From Thermopetrobacter sp964430935 (lineage in GTDB: Bacteria > Pseudomonadota > Alphaproteobacteria > Rhizobiales > Aestuariivirgaceae): a DNA stretch of 39,793 nt. Positions within the stretch are counted from its first letter, which is position 1. Each line of letters opens with the position of its first letter. The DNA is taken from positions 1 through 39,793 of the forward strand of contig CAYSHK010000023.1 of assembly GCA_964430935.1 (NCBI GenBank). The letters run 5' to 3'. Of the stretch, positions 14,696 through 22,392 are shown piece by piece. The position numbers were made by a program, and so were the translations under genes. The notes beneath the pieces were generated by a model, which saw only the letters and a list, made by a program, of their open reading frames with translations, had not been told where the DNA came from and ran no database searches.

Positions 14696-16930
14696 CTATC
14701 CCGTGTAGCGAACGGCCTCCGCCACCACGTCGGAATGGTTCAGGGCGGTCAGGATGCCGTTCAGGTGCTCAAGATCCCGCACCTCGATCACGGTGTCGAA
14801 TTCGTAGAAATCGCTGGCCCGGTGGGTCATGACCAGATTCTCGATGTTGGCGCCCCGGTCGCCGATGATGCGGGCCACCTCGGCCAGCACGCCCACCTCG
14901 TTGTGCACCACGACCATGATGCGGGCCGGGAACAGGGAACCGTCCAGCTCCGCGGTGTTCCAGGCGAGATCGATCCACTCGTAGTCGTCCTGGTTCTCGT
15001 ACTTCTCCAGCGCGCGGGCGAAGATGGGATAGACGGTCACGCCCTTGCCGCGCTCCCTGATGCCGACGATCCGCTCGCCGGGAACGGCCCCCGTCTCCGG
15101 AGAGATGCGGATGGGCAGCTCCCGCTCCAGCCTGGGCGCGATGATGGCGTTGCGCACGTTCAGCTCGCCGTGCCTGTCGGTGGCGCGCCTTCCGGGAATG
15201 GGCGCCGGCTCGCCCTCCTGCGAACCGTCCAGCCCCATCGCCTTCAGGACCTCCCCGACCACGATCTCGCCGCGCCCCAGCGCCTCGAGCCCGTCCTCCA
15301 CGTCCATGATGCCCAGCTTGGGAAAGGCCACGGCGAGTTCACCGCGGTCGAACCGCCTTCCGAGTTTCTCCAGCCAACGCTCGAGAATCTCCTCGCCGAG
15401 CCCGATGTAGTCGGCACGGGTGGCCAGGCGGTTGGCACGCCGGATGGCGGCCCGTGCCTTGGCCGTCACCACCACGTTCTCCCACGCCGCGGGAGGCACC
15501 TCCTGCGCCCTGGAGGTGATGATCTCCACCTCGTCGCCGTTGTTCAGCTGCGTGACGAGCGGCGCATGATGACCGTTGATGCGGCAGCCCACCGTGGCGT
15601 TTCCGATGTCCGTGTGGACGGCGTAGGCGAAATCGATGGCCGTCGCCCCGCGGGGCAGCACGATGAGATCGCCCTTCGGCGTGAAGCAGAACACCTCGTC
15701 GGTGAAGAGCTCGAGCTTGGTGTGCGCCAGGAAGGCCTGGGGCGTCTCTCCGTCCTCCAGACGCTCCACCAGATCGCGCAGCCAGGAATAGGCGTTCGCG
15801 ATCTCCACCGGAACGGTGACTCCGGCCTCGCTCTCCTCCCGGCTCCGCGCGTCCTTGTAGAGGCCGTGGGCGGCCACGCCGCGTTCCGCCACCTCGTGCA
15901 TCCGCCAAGTGCGTATCTGCAGCTCCACCGGTTTCCCTCCGGGGCCGCGCACGGTGGTGTGGATGGAACGGTAGCCGTTGCGCTTGGGCATGGAGATGTA
16001 GTCGCGGAACCGGCCGGGCACGATCTTCCATGTCCGGTGGATGGCGCCCAGCGCCCGGTAGCAGTCCTCCGTGGCGTCGACGATGATCCGGAAGCCGAAA
16101 ATGTCCGTGACCTGCGAGAGGGAGAGGCGCTTCATCTGCATCTTGCGCCAGATGGAATAGGGTTTCTTGCGCCGACCGGAAACCTCGCCCTCCACGCCGT
16201 GACGGGCGAGCGCCTCCTCGATCTCCGCCCTGATCGCCTGGAGCGTCTCCACGCTCTCCGCCTCCAGCTCCCGCAGGCGCTCGCGGATCTGCGTGTAGGC
16301 CTTCGGGTTCAGAACCTGAAAGGCCAGGTCCTCCAGTTCCTCGCGGATGGTCTGAAGACCCATGCGCCCGGCCAGCGGCGCATAGATGTCCATGGTCTCC
16401 TCGGCGATGCGCTTGCGCTTGTGCTCCGGCATGAAACCGAGAGTGCGCATGTTGTGCAGCCGGTCGGCGAGTTTCACCAGCAGGACGCGCACGTCCCGGG
16501 ACACCGCGAGAAGAAACTTGCGCAGGTTCTCCGCCTGCGCCGCCTCGCGGGAGATGAGATCCAGGCGCCGGATCTTGGTCAGCCCCTCGACCAGGGACGC
16601 GATCTCCTCCCCGAACAGCCGTTCGATCTCCGCCAGCGTGGCGTCGGTGTCCTCCACCACGTCATGCAGCAGCGCGGTGACGATGGTGGCGTCGTCCAGC
16701 TTGAGATCCGTCAGAATGGCCGCCACCTCGAGCGGATGGGAGAAATAGGGATCGCCGCTCGCCCGCTTCTGATCGCCATGCGCCTTCATGGCATAGACAT
16801 AGGCGCGATTGAGGAGGTCCTCGTCGGCATCCGGATTGTAGCTGAGCACCCGCTCCACCAGTTCGTACTGGCGCATCATCGGCTTCGACTGCCTGCCGCC
16901 GTCGGCAATGATCGTGGAAAGCGACGTCAT
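14696..16930 (-). CDS. rsh: Bifunctional (p)ppGpp synthetase/hydrolase (RSH)
   Basis: A 744-residue long RSH protein, the single Rel/Spo enzyme expected in alphaproteobacteria. Domains in order: HD hydrolase (HD at 89-90, EDT at 93-95, so likely active), synthetase (about 240-360, with the NGYRSIHTTV and ELQIRT segments), TGS (about 400-465), helical/ZFD-like region, and a C-terminal ACT domain (about 665-744). The motif that is RxKD in bifunctional enzymes reads RFRD here (307-310). A ribosome binding site (AGGAAG) lies 11 bases before ATG 16930; a second possible start is Met18/19. It lies downstream of rpoZ, in the familiar rpoZ-rsh order. Confidence 0.96.
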   Translation of the reverse strand: MTSLSTIIADGGRQSKPMMRQYELVERVLSYNPDADEDLLNRAYVYAMKAHGDQKRASGDPYFSHPLEVAAILTDLKLDDATIVTALLHDVVEDTDATLAEIERLFGEEIASLVEGLTKIRRLDLISREAAQAENLRKFLLAVSRDVRVLLVKLADRLHNMRTLGFMPEHKRKRIAEETMDIYAPLAGRMGLQTIREELEDLAFQVLNPKAYTQIRERLRELEAESVETLQAIRAEIEEALARHGVEGEVSGRRKKPYSIWRKMQMKRLSLSQVTDIFGFRIIVDATEDCYRALGAIHRTWKIVPGRFRDYISMPKRNGYRSIHTTVRGPGGKPVELQIRTWRMHEVAERGVAAHGLYKDARSREESEAGVTVPVEIANAYSWLRDLVERLEDGETPQAFLAHTKLELFTDEVFCFTPKGDLIVLPRGATAIDFAYAVHTDIGNATVGCRINGHHAPLVTQLNNGDEVEIITSRAQEVPPAAWENVVVTAKARAAIRRANRLATRADYIGLGEEILERWLEKLGRRFDRGELAVAFPKLGIMDVEDGLEALGRGEIVVGEVLKAMGLDGSQEGEPAPIPGRRATDRHGELNVRNAIIAPRLERELPIRISPETGAVPGERIVGIRERGKGVTVYPIFARALEKYENQDDYEWIDLAWNTAELDGSLFPARIMVVVHNEVGVLAEVARIIGDRGANIENLVMTHRASDFYEFDTVIEVRDLEHLNGILTALNHSDVVAEAVRYTG

Positions 16931-17082
16931 CGGTGCCCGTTCTTCCTGAATGATTCCACTTCCTATCTAGAAGGTCCCGGAGCGCAAGGCAAACCTCATT
17001 CCGTCCACGGGAGGAAGCGGACGTGCGCCCATTCCGGGGGGCGGCGGGCCGCAGCCCACCGGCATGCCGCCCGCCGGCATGG

Positions 17083-17108
17083 AAAAGGGCCGGCCCGAAG
17101 GCCGGCCC
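17083..17108 (-). terminator. Terminator after rpoZ
   Basis: A perfect 9-bp stem (17087-17095 with 17100-17108) around a 4-base loop; on the minus strand it is followed by TTTTCC. It lies 58 bases past the rpoZ stop, so rsh probably has its own promoter or depends on read-through. Confidence 0.75.
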
Positions 17109-17165
17109 CCTGGGAATTTCCTGCACGAAGGCCGCCGACGGCGCCCCCGTTTCATCCGGAACGGA

Positions 17166-17567
17166 TCAGAATCCGGAGCGCTGGGAGCCGGGGCTCTCCG
17201 CCGGAGGCAGCCCCTCCAGGCCACGCAGAAGCTCCTCCTCCGTCATCCGCTCGCCCTCGACCTCGCCGTCGTCGGACGGAGCCGCCTCCGGGGCGGGCGA
17301 AGCGAGCAGCGGCGCCTCGGTGACCTCGGGCTCGTCCACCTCGACATGCTTCTGCATGGAGTGGATCAGCTGCTCCTCCAGATCGTCCGGATTCACGGTG
17401 CTGTCCGCGATCTCGCGCAGCGCGACGACGGAGTTCTTGTCATTGTCCCGGTCGACGGTCAGGGGCGCACCCTGGGAGATCTGCCGGGCGCGGTACGCCG
17501 CGAGCAGAACCAGCTCGAACCTGTTGGGGACCTTTTCAATGCAATCTTCAACGGTGACGCGCGCCAT
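17166..17567 (-). CDS. rpoZ: RNA polymerase omega subunit
   Basis: A 133-residue protein that helps assemble the beta-prime subunit and forms part of a ppGpp site in proteobacteria. It begins MARVTVEDCIEKVPNRFELV and continues AAYRARQISQGA, the omega core (residues 1-65). The C-terminal 65 residues are acidic and low in complexity, as often seen in alphaproteobacteria. ATG 17567 is the family start; a longer open frame upstream is not protein-like. It has a plausible promoter at 17766-17794 and lies next to rsh. Confidence 0.95.
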   Translation of the reverse strand: MARVTVEDCIEKVPNRFELVLLAAYRARQISQGAPLTVDRDNDKNSVVALREIADSTVNPDDLEEQLIHSMQKHVEVDEPEVTEAPLLASPAPEAAPSDDGEVEGERMTEEELLRGLEGLPPAESPGSQRSGF

Positions 17568-17902
17568 GTCGCTGTCATCTCCCTGCCAGATGGAACGATG
17601 AGCCGGGATGCGCATGGCGGAGCCGACGGCCCCGCCCCATGGATCCCGGTTCCCGGAAGACGCCTGCCCCTTCCACCGGAAAAAGCCGCATCGGCTGGAT
17701 GCGACGGGCATGCGTCCACAGGCACGAAATGGCCGCCAGCGGGCTGGCAGCCTTCCTTCCACACTTCAATAGCGCCATTTCCAGCCGGACACAAGGGAAA
17801 GAAGGGATTCCGCGCAACAGAGGATGCCGCCGGCACCGGCCGGCGCCGGCGGCACCTGCGCGAAACCGTCCACCCCCGCCGAACGGCTCCGCAATTCCCG
17901 GC
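17568..17902. other. Intergenic region between rpoZ and the L,D-transpeptidase gene
   Basis: A 335-base spacer without a gene. It holds a candidate rpoZ promoter (17766-17794), a hairpin of 10 bp at 17731-17752 within the predicted rpoZ leader, and a 10-bp GC hairpin at 17825-17854 that could end the transpeptidase transcript but has no T tract. smpB and dapA, often found beside rpoZ in alphaproteobacteria, are not here. Confidence 0.6.
17766..17794 (-). promoter_or_regulatory. Candidate rpoZ promoter
   Basis: On the minus strand, TTGTGT (17794-17789), 17 bases, TATTGA (17771-17766). It predicts a start near 17759 and a leader of about 190 bases containing the 17731-17752 hairpin. Spacing is ideal; hexamers match the sigma-70 consensus in four and four of six positions. 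Confidence 0.45.
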
Positions 17903-18676
17903 CTATTCGACAATGACCTTCGCACCGACCTTCACACGGTCGTAGAGGTCGATCACGTCGTCGTTGACCATGCGGATGCATCCGGACGAAACGTTCCGGC
18001 CGATGGAGCGGGGATTGTTCGTGCCGTGGATGCGATAGAGCGTCCTGCCGATGTAGAGCGCCCTGGCGCCGAGCGGATTGTCCGGCCCGCCCTCCATGAC
18101 TTCGGGGAGCTGGCGGTTGTGCTCCTTCAGCTCGCGCTCGATCATCTCCTGCGGCGGGCGCCATTCCGGCCATTCCTTCTTCATGGTAATGCGGTGGGTG
18201 CCGCTCCACGTGAAGCCCTCGCGGCCGACCCCCACGCCGTACTTGATGGCCTTGCCGCCCGGCAGCACGTAGTAGAGGGCCTTCTCCTTCGTGCTGACGT
18301 AGATCGTGCCCGGCGCAAGCTTCCTGCGGAACGGAACGACCACCTTCCCGAGATACTTGCCACGGGAATAGATCTCGGTTCCCCTGCGCGCCTTGCGGGG
18401 AGACGTCGGCACCAGACTGCTCAGCTTCACCGGCTTCGTTCTGCGTTGCACGGTCCGCTTGCTGGCGACCTTCCGCGGGTGGCGGACATGCCGCACGCGC
18501 TTCCGGGCCGTGCGCCTGACGCGCCGTTTCGTAATTTTTTTCGTTCGGTCGGTGGTGAAATTCGTCTTGACGACCCGGCTCTTCGTAGTTTTCACCGGAT
18601 CCTGCGTTCGCGCATGAAGCGGTATGGCCAGAATTCCCGTCATGAGAATCGCGGCCAGAACCGTTCTGGATATCAT
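17903..18676 (-). CDS. L,D-transpeptidase (YkuD family) with basic linker
   Basis: A 257-residue exported protein that forms 3-3 peptidoglycan crosslinks or attaches proteins to the wall. A signal peptide (about 1-23) is followed by a strongly basic stretch (about 32-85, more than a third Lys/Arg, for example KKITKRRVRRTARKRVRH), and then the YkuD domain with HGTN (His217) and SSGCIRM (Cys233), the catalytic pair. The segment APGTIYVSTKEKALYYV opens the domain. ATG 18676 is preferred to TTG 18694, because GGAGGGGG lies at the right distance before the ATG. The gene is alone, between rpoZ and folK on the same strand. Confidence 0.9.
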   Translation of the reverse strand: MISRTVLAAILMTGILAIPLHARTQDPVKTTKSRVVKTNFTTDRTKKITKRRVRRTARKRVRHVRHPRKVASKRTVQRRTKPVKLSSLVPTSPRKARRGTEIYSRGKYLGKVVVPFRRKLAPGTIYVSTKEKALYYVLPGGKAIKYGVGVGREGFTWSGTHRITMKKEWPEWRPPQEMIERELKEHNRQLPEVMEGGPDNPLGARALYIGRTLYRIHGTNNPRSIGRNVSSGCIRMVNDDVIDLYDRVKVGAKVIVE

Positions 18677-18696
18677 TGTATGCACCCCCTCCAAAG

Positions 18697-18732
18697 GTTG
18701 AGGGAACCTGTTCCCCCGGTCTCGAGCTCAAC
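18697..18732 (-). other. Nested inverted repeats in the L,D-transpeptidase leader
   Basis: GTTGAG (18697-18702) and CTCAAC (18727-18732) enclose GGGAAC (18702-18707) and GTTCCC (18710-18715). The folded RNA would end just before the GGAGG ribosome binding site. It could be an operator or a translational control hairpin. Confidence 0.3.
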
Positions 18733-18807
18733 AGCGAATGCGGATGGATTTCCTCCGACCCGCGCGTGTAGTGAAAGCATCATGCACGGATCGAGCGCAA
18801 ATAAATG

Positions 18808-19368
18808 CTACGTGATCACGCCAATTCTGTGGCACCGGGCCCGCACCTTTCCCGGCATGCGGGCGAGCGCCTGCGCCGCTGTCCACCCGCCCACAGGATG
18901 CCGCCATTCCGGAGCCGCCTCCGCGAGCGGCAGCAGCACGAAGGGCCGTAACGCAATGGCGGGATGCGGCAGCACGAGCCCCCGCCTCTGGAGATGGTGC
19001 GTTCCCAGCGCGCCGGACGGCCTGCCCGTGCCGGCCGGAGCGAGCACGCGCCCACCCACGTCGAGAACGTCCAGATCCAGGGCCCGGGGCCCCCAGTCGC
19101 GTCCGCGCCTGCGCCCCGCCTCGTTCTCCAGCATGCGCAGCCGACGCATCAGGACATGAGGGGAAAGGTCCGTCCGCACCACGGCCACCGCGTTGAGAAA
19201 GGAAGGCTGCGCGACCGGGCCGAACGGAGCGCTGCGCCAGAGGTCGGACACGCTCTCCACCTTCCCCACCTCGCTCTCCAGTCTGCGGACGGCTTCGGAC
19301 AGGGCCTCCCCGGGCGCTCCCCAACATCCACGGACATTGCTCCCCAGGGCGACCAGCGCCATTTTCAT
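18808..19368 (-). CDS. folK: HPPK: 6-hydroxymethyl-7,8-dihydropterin pyrophosphokinase
   Basis: A 186-residue folate synthesis enzyme that transfers pyrophosphate from ATP to hydroxymethyl-dihydropterin. It begins MKMALVALGSN, the family start, and carries the signature GRDWGPRALDLDVLD (ATP/Mg2+ binding, about 94-108) followed by LVLPHPAIALRPFVLLPL. GGAAGGGGAAGAGGGC lies before ATG 19368. It is divergent from the NYN-domain gene. Confidence 0.93.
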   Translation of the reverse strand: MKMALVALGSNVRGCWGAPGEALSEAVRRLESEVGKVESVSDLWRSAPFGPVAQPSFLNAVAVVRTDLSPHVLMRRLRMLENEAGRRRGRDWGPRALDLDVLDVGGRVLAPAGTGRPSGALGTHHLQRRGLVLPHPAIALRPFVLLPLAEAAPEWRHPVGGWTAAQALARMPGKVRARCHRIGVIT

Positions 19369-19516
19369 GCCCTCTTCCCCTTCCAATCTGTTCCGACCGG
19401 TTTCATTGACTCCCCTCCTCCGGAGGCGTATGGATTCCACCCACCTTCGTATTTGCTCAGTATCCTGATAATTTGGATGGGCAAATTCATTTCATCACGT
19501 AAGGAGTACCCATTCC

Positions 19517-20098
19517 ATGCAGCTTTACAAGGACGAGAAGACCTCCCTGTTCCTCGACGGTTCCAATCTCTACGCCACCGCCAAGGCCCTGGGCTTCGAC
19601 ATCGACTACAAGCGGCTTCTGGCCTACTTCCGGGAGCGCACGCGCCTCATCCGGGCCATCTACTACACCGCCCTGATGGATGACGCCGACTACTCCCCCC
19701 TGCGGCCGCTCATCGACTGGCTGGACTACAACGGATACATGGTCGTGACCAAGCCGGCCAAGGAGTTCGTGGACAGCAGCGGCCGCCGCAAGGTGAAAGG
19801 CAACATGGACATCGAGCTGGCCGTCGACATGATGCGTCTGGCACCTTCGCTCGATCACGTCATCCTGTTCTCCGGCGACGGCGATTTCCGCTCCCTCATC
19901 CAGGCGGTGCAGGACATGGGCTGCCGCGTCACCGTGATCTCCACCCTTTCCGTGCGCCCCCCCATGATCGCCGACGACCTCCGCAGGCAGGCCGACGAAT
20001 TCGTCGATCTCGTCGAGCTCGAGAAGGAGATCGGCCGGCCGCATGTGGACCGCACGCCCCGTCACGACGATTCCGAAGAGTACGACGAGGACAGATGA
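19517..20098 (+). CDS. NYN-domain (LabA-like) putative RNase
   Basis: A 193-residue cytosolic protein of the NYN/LabA-like family (PIN-like fold). The acidic active-site residues are visible: Asp14 (LFLDGSNL), Asp98 (GNMDIELAVDM), Asp121 and Asp123 (FSGDGDF). Bacterial members are predicted or shown metal-dependent nucleases acting on RNA; the substrate here is unknown. The last 20 residues are acidic and basic, low in complexity. The stop overlaps the start of the uracil-DNA glycosylase by 4 bases, which couples the two. GGAG lies 10 bases before the ATG. Confidence 0.9.
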   Translation: MQLYKDEKTSLFLDGSNLYATAKALGFDIDYKRLLAYFRERTRLIRAIYYTALMDDADYSPLRPLIDWLDYNGYMVVTKPAKEFVDSSGRRKVKGNMDIELAVDMMRLAPSLDHVILFSGDGDFRSLIQAVQDMGCRVTVISTLSVRPPMIADDLRRQADEFVDLVELEKEIGRPHVDRTPRHDDSEEYDEDR

Positions 20099-20781
20099 GC
20101 CACACCGGCGGGGACATGTCGGAGCGGGAGACGCCCCCCTCCCCTTCCTGCCAGCCGCCGCGGGACTGCTCTCTCTGTCCACGCCTGGCGGCCTTCCTGA
20201 AGGAACAGCGGGAGGCGCATCCCGACTGGTTCAACGCACCCGTGCCCCCCTTCGGCGATTCCCACGCCGGCATGGCCATCATAGGACTTGCGCCGGGCCT
20301 GCGCGGAGCCAACCGCACGGGGCGTCCGTTCACGGGCGACTTCGCCGGCGATCTCCTCTACGGAACGATGATCCGGCTGGGACTGGCGGAGGGACGCTAC
20401 GCGGCCCGGCCGGACGACGGCCTGGTCCTGCGCGACGTGGTGATCATCAACGCGGTGCGCTGCGTGCCCCCGCAGAACAAACCCACGCCCGCCGAGATCC
20501 GTACCTGCAACCGCTTTCTGCAATGCGAGTTCGACCGCCGGCCGGAACTGCGCGTCATTCTCGCCCTCGGCCGCGTCGCGCATGACGCGGTGCTCATGGC
20601 GCACGGTCTCGTCAGGGCGCGCTACCGTTTCGCGCATGGAGCGCGGCACGAACTCCCCGGGGGACGGGTGCTCTACGACAGCTACCACTGCTCTCGCTAC
20701 AACACGCAGACCGGCCGCCTGACCGCCGAGATGTTCCTTGATGTCATGACCCGCATGAAACGCGAACTCCGGAGCGCCTGA
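20095..20781 (+). CDS. Uracil-DNA glycosylase, family 5 (UDGb type), Fe-S
   Basis: A 228-residue base excision repair enzyme. Motif A is GLAPGLRGANRTGRPFTGD (64-82), typical of family 5, and the C-terminal motif is SYHCSRYNTQTGRLT, where family 4 would have HPS. Cys25 and Cys28 together with Cys123 (VRCVPPQNKPTP) and Cys138 are the expected ligands of the 4Fe-4S cluster. Family 5 enzymes remove uracil, and often hypoxanthine or xanthine, from DNA. The gene starts inside the NYN gene (ATGA). A second possible start, ATG at codon 8, is weaker. Confidence 0.92.
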   Translation: MSHTGGDMSERETPPSPSCQPPRDCSLCPRLAAFLKEQREAHPDWFNAPVPPFGDSHAGMAIIGLAPGLRGANRTGRPFTGDFAGDLLYGTMIRLGLAEGRYAARPDDGLVLRDVVIINAVRCVPPQNKPTPAEIRTCNRFLQCEFDRRPELRVILALGRVAHDAVLMAHGLVRARYRFAHGARHELPGGRVLYDSYHCSRYNTQTGRLTAEMFLDVMTRMKRELRSA

Positions 20782-20803
20782 AGCGGGCAAGGCGCGTCGG
20801 CCC

Positions 20804-21994
20804 TCAGGCGGCGACGCGGAGTCCGTCCTGCAGACGCATCGCGAGCCGGGCCGTTTCCTCGTCCGCGAATTCGGCCAGCAGCTCCGCCAGAGCTCCGCGT
20901 TCGGCGACGCTCAGATCCTCGTAGCCCGTCGCGATTCTCTCCAGCACGAGCAGGCCGAACTCGGACGGGGCACGCCCCTCCCCTCCGACACCCTCGATAC
21001 CGTGCTCATGGGCTACGTCGAGCAGCGTGCGGACCAGCATGAAGCAGCTCTCCGGCAGGCCCGAACGGCGATAGATGCCGCGCAGCGAGACGAGCCCCAT
21101 GCGGTGCCGGGCCGCCCGGACCTTGCGGACGGACACGCCCGCGAGGAAGGCGAGCCCATGTTCGAGAACCGCCACGTGTCCCCGACAGGCGGCCCTCAGG
21201 AGAATCGCCGGTGTCAGGATGTCCTTCCGGCTTGCGAAGGCGATGGCCGCGGCGAGCTGATCATCCGTGCGCGCCCGAGCGAACACCTCGACGAGGGCCT
21301 TCTCCTCCGCCTCGTCCACGAAATTCACCGAGTGCAGAACGGGCAGCAGTCCTTCGCTCTTCAGCCGATTCCGCATGCGCCCGGAGACATGGGCGACATG
21401 GGCCACGCGAATCTCCAGCGGCAGGTCCTCCATCTCCAGCAGACGGTGGATCACATCCGCATCGTCGCGGAAACGCACGTAGATGCGCTTGCAGTTGCGG
21501 TCGCAGCCCGCCGCGGCGGGGTTGTCCAGAAGCGCCATGACCATCGCCTTGTCCCCCTCGATGGCGATGAAGTCCGCCACGGCGGGATCGAGATCGGGCC
21601 GTCCGGCGATCACCAGACGCCGCGCGTGGTCCCCGGCGCGGAATATGGCAAGCTGCCTGCGCCCACCGACGGACGGCGAATTCTCCAGGAAGGGAAGCGC
21701 GATGTCCTCCTCGTCCGCGGCAATGGCGAAGACGATATCCGGATGCAGCCCCTCGCAGGGCGTAAGCATCCGCACGATACCGGAACGCACCGCCTTCACG
21801 GGATCGTCCAGCAGCCGGAGAAGATACGGAAGAGCCGCGTCGCGGTCGATTTCCGGCGTTTCCGGATCGGTGACGAATTCCGCCAGCTGCCGTCCCAGCG
21901 CCATGCGATCGGTGACCATGCCGTTTTCGATGACATTCTCGAAAACGGAAACGTCCAGGTTGGGACGGTGTTGCGTCTTTCTCCGCAAAAACAC
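20804..21994 (-). CDS. DUF2336 protein (HEAT-like helical repeats)
   Basis: A 396-residue, mostly helical, acidic soluble protein of the alphaproteobacterial DUF2336 family. Repeated helix pairs (for example DAALPYLLRLLDDPVKAVRSG and EIRVAHVAHVSGRM) suggest an armadillo/HEAT-like solenoid for protein binding. Family members have been tied to regulatory and cell-cycle contexts in a few species, but no activity is assigned here. It starts with GTG 21994, preceded by GGGGGTAAG. It is convergent with the uracil-DNA glycosylase (22-base gap) and divergent from gltA. Confidence 0.85.
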   Translation of the reverse strand: MFLRRKTQHRPNLDVSVFENVIENGMVTDRMALGRQLAEFVTDPETPEIDRDAALPYLLRLLDDPVKAVRSGIVRMLTPCEGLHPDIVFAIAADEEDIALPFLENSPSVGGRRQLAIFRAGDHARRLVIAGRPDLDPAVADFIAIEGDKAMVMALLDNPAAAGCDRNCKRIYVRFRDDADVIHRLLEMEDLPLEIRVAHVAHVSGRMRNRLKSEGLLPVLHSVNFVDEAEEKALVEVFARARTDDQLAAAIAFASRKDILTPAILLRAACRGHVAVLEHGLAFLAGVSVRKVRAARHRMGLVSLRGIYRRSGLPESCFMLVRTLLDVAHEHGIEGVGGEGRAPSEFGLLVLERIATGYEDLSVAERGALAELLAEFADEETARLAMRLQDGLRVAA

Positions 21995-22149
21995 GGACTT
22001 ACCCCCATGAAATCACTGCCGTTGCCTCTTCATGGCCGGGACCGCGCAAGGTCTCCAGCCCGATACGGATCATCGGCGATTATGGTTAACAAACGGTGCA
22101 GAAGCCCTTTCCGGGACGTTAACGCCCCTCCCTACGACCATGGCAGCCC

Positions 22150-22178
22150 TTGCGGGGCACGCGCCGATGCGCTAGCCA
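22150..22178 (+). promoter_or_regulatory. Candidate gltA promoter
   Basis: TTGCGG (22150-22155), 17 bases, TAGCCA (22173-22178). Spacing is ideal but the -10 is poor. The predicted start near 22185 would place the four hairpins at the 5' end of a gltA leader of about 208 bases. Confidence 0.3.
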
Positions 22179-22194
22179 GAAGGGACTGCATGTC

Positions 22195-22331
22195 AGGGGG
22201 CGCTCCCCCTGGGGCGGACGTCTCAGGCTCCGCCATGTGCCTCCCGCAAGGGAGAAGACGGCAGGCGCCGTGCGCGGTTCTTCATGCCCCCTTTCGTCAG
22301 CGGCGTGCGCGCACTTTCTGGCGGCCTGCCG
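22195..22331 (+). ncRNA. Hairpin-rich gltA 5' leader, possible structured RNA
   Basis: Four folds follow one another: AGGGGG/CCCCCT with loop CGCT (22195-22210); GGCGGA/TCCGCC (22213-22234); CTCCC/GGGAG with a GCAA tetraloop (22241-22254); and a two-step long stem, CGGCAGGC (22259-22266) with GCCTGCCG (22324-22331) and inside it GTGCGCG (22270-22276) with CGCGCAC (22308-22314). The GNRA loop is only correct on the plus strand, which supports an RNA read toward gltA. I do not recognise a known riboswitch or 6S/SRP motif. Confidence 0.35.
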
Positions 22332-22392
22332 TGCCGGCCGCCTCCCGCGGCTCGAGACTGGCAGAAACTGACAAGAAGGTTCCGAGCGACAC

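Larger units (their letters stand above)
21995..22392. other. Divergent DUF2336-gltA spacer
   Basis: A 398-base spacer without a supported gene. It holds a candidate gltA promoter at 22150-22178 and a hairpin-rich leader at 22195-22331. Two TTAAC words at 22086 and 22119 are too far apart for a CtrA box. The left third (21995-22140) shows nothing that I can name. Confidence 0.6.

Noticed and set aside
17042..17084. Repeated CCGGCATG words after rpoZ as a possible repeat element
   Set aside because: Only two short copies next to a terminator; no further copies or CRISPR-like spacing.
14681..17323. An 880-codon plus-strand open frame over rsh
   Set aside because: Antisense shadow of rsh and rpoZ; no ribosome binding site, no recognisable domain, abnormal His/Leu/Gly composition.
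22086..22123. CtrA-like TTAAC words upstream of gltA and the DUF2336 gene
   Set aside because: The words are 33 bases apart from start to start; a CtrA box needs TTAA-N7-TTAA.
22218..22262. Possible glycine riboswitch before gltA, because of TCTCAGGC
   Set aside because: The rest of the aptamer, including the GCCGAAGG-type core and the paired second domain, is missing; the word occurs by chance inside a hairpin loop.
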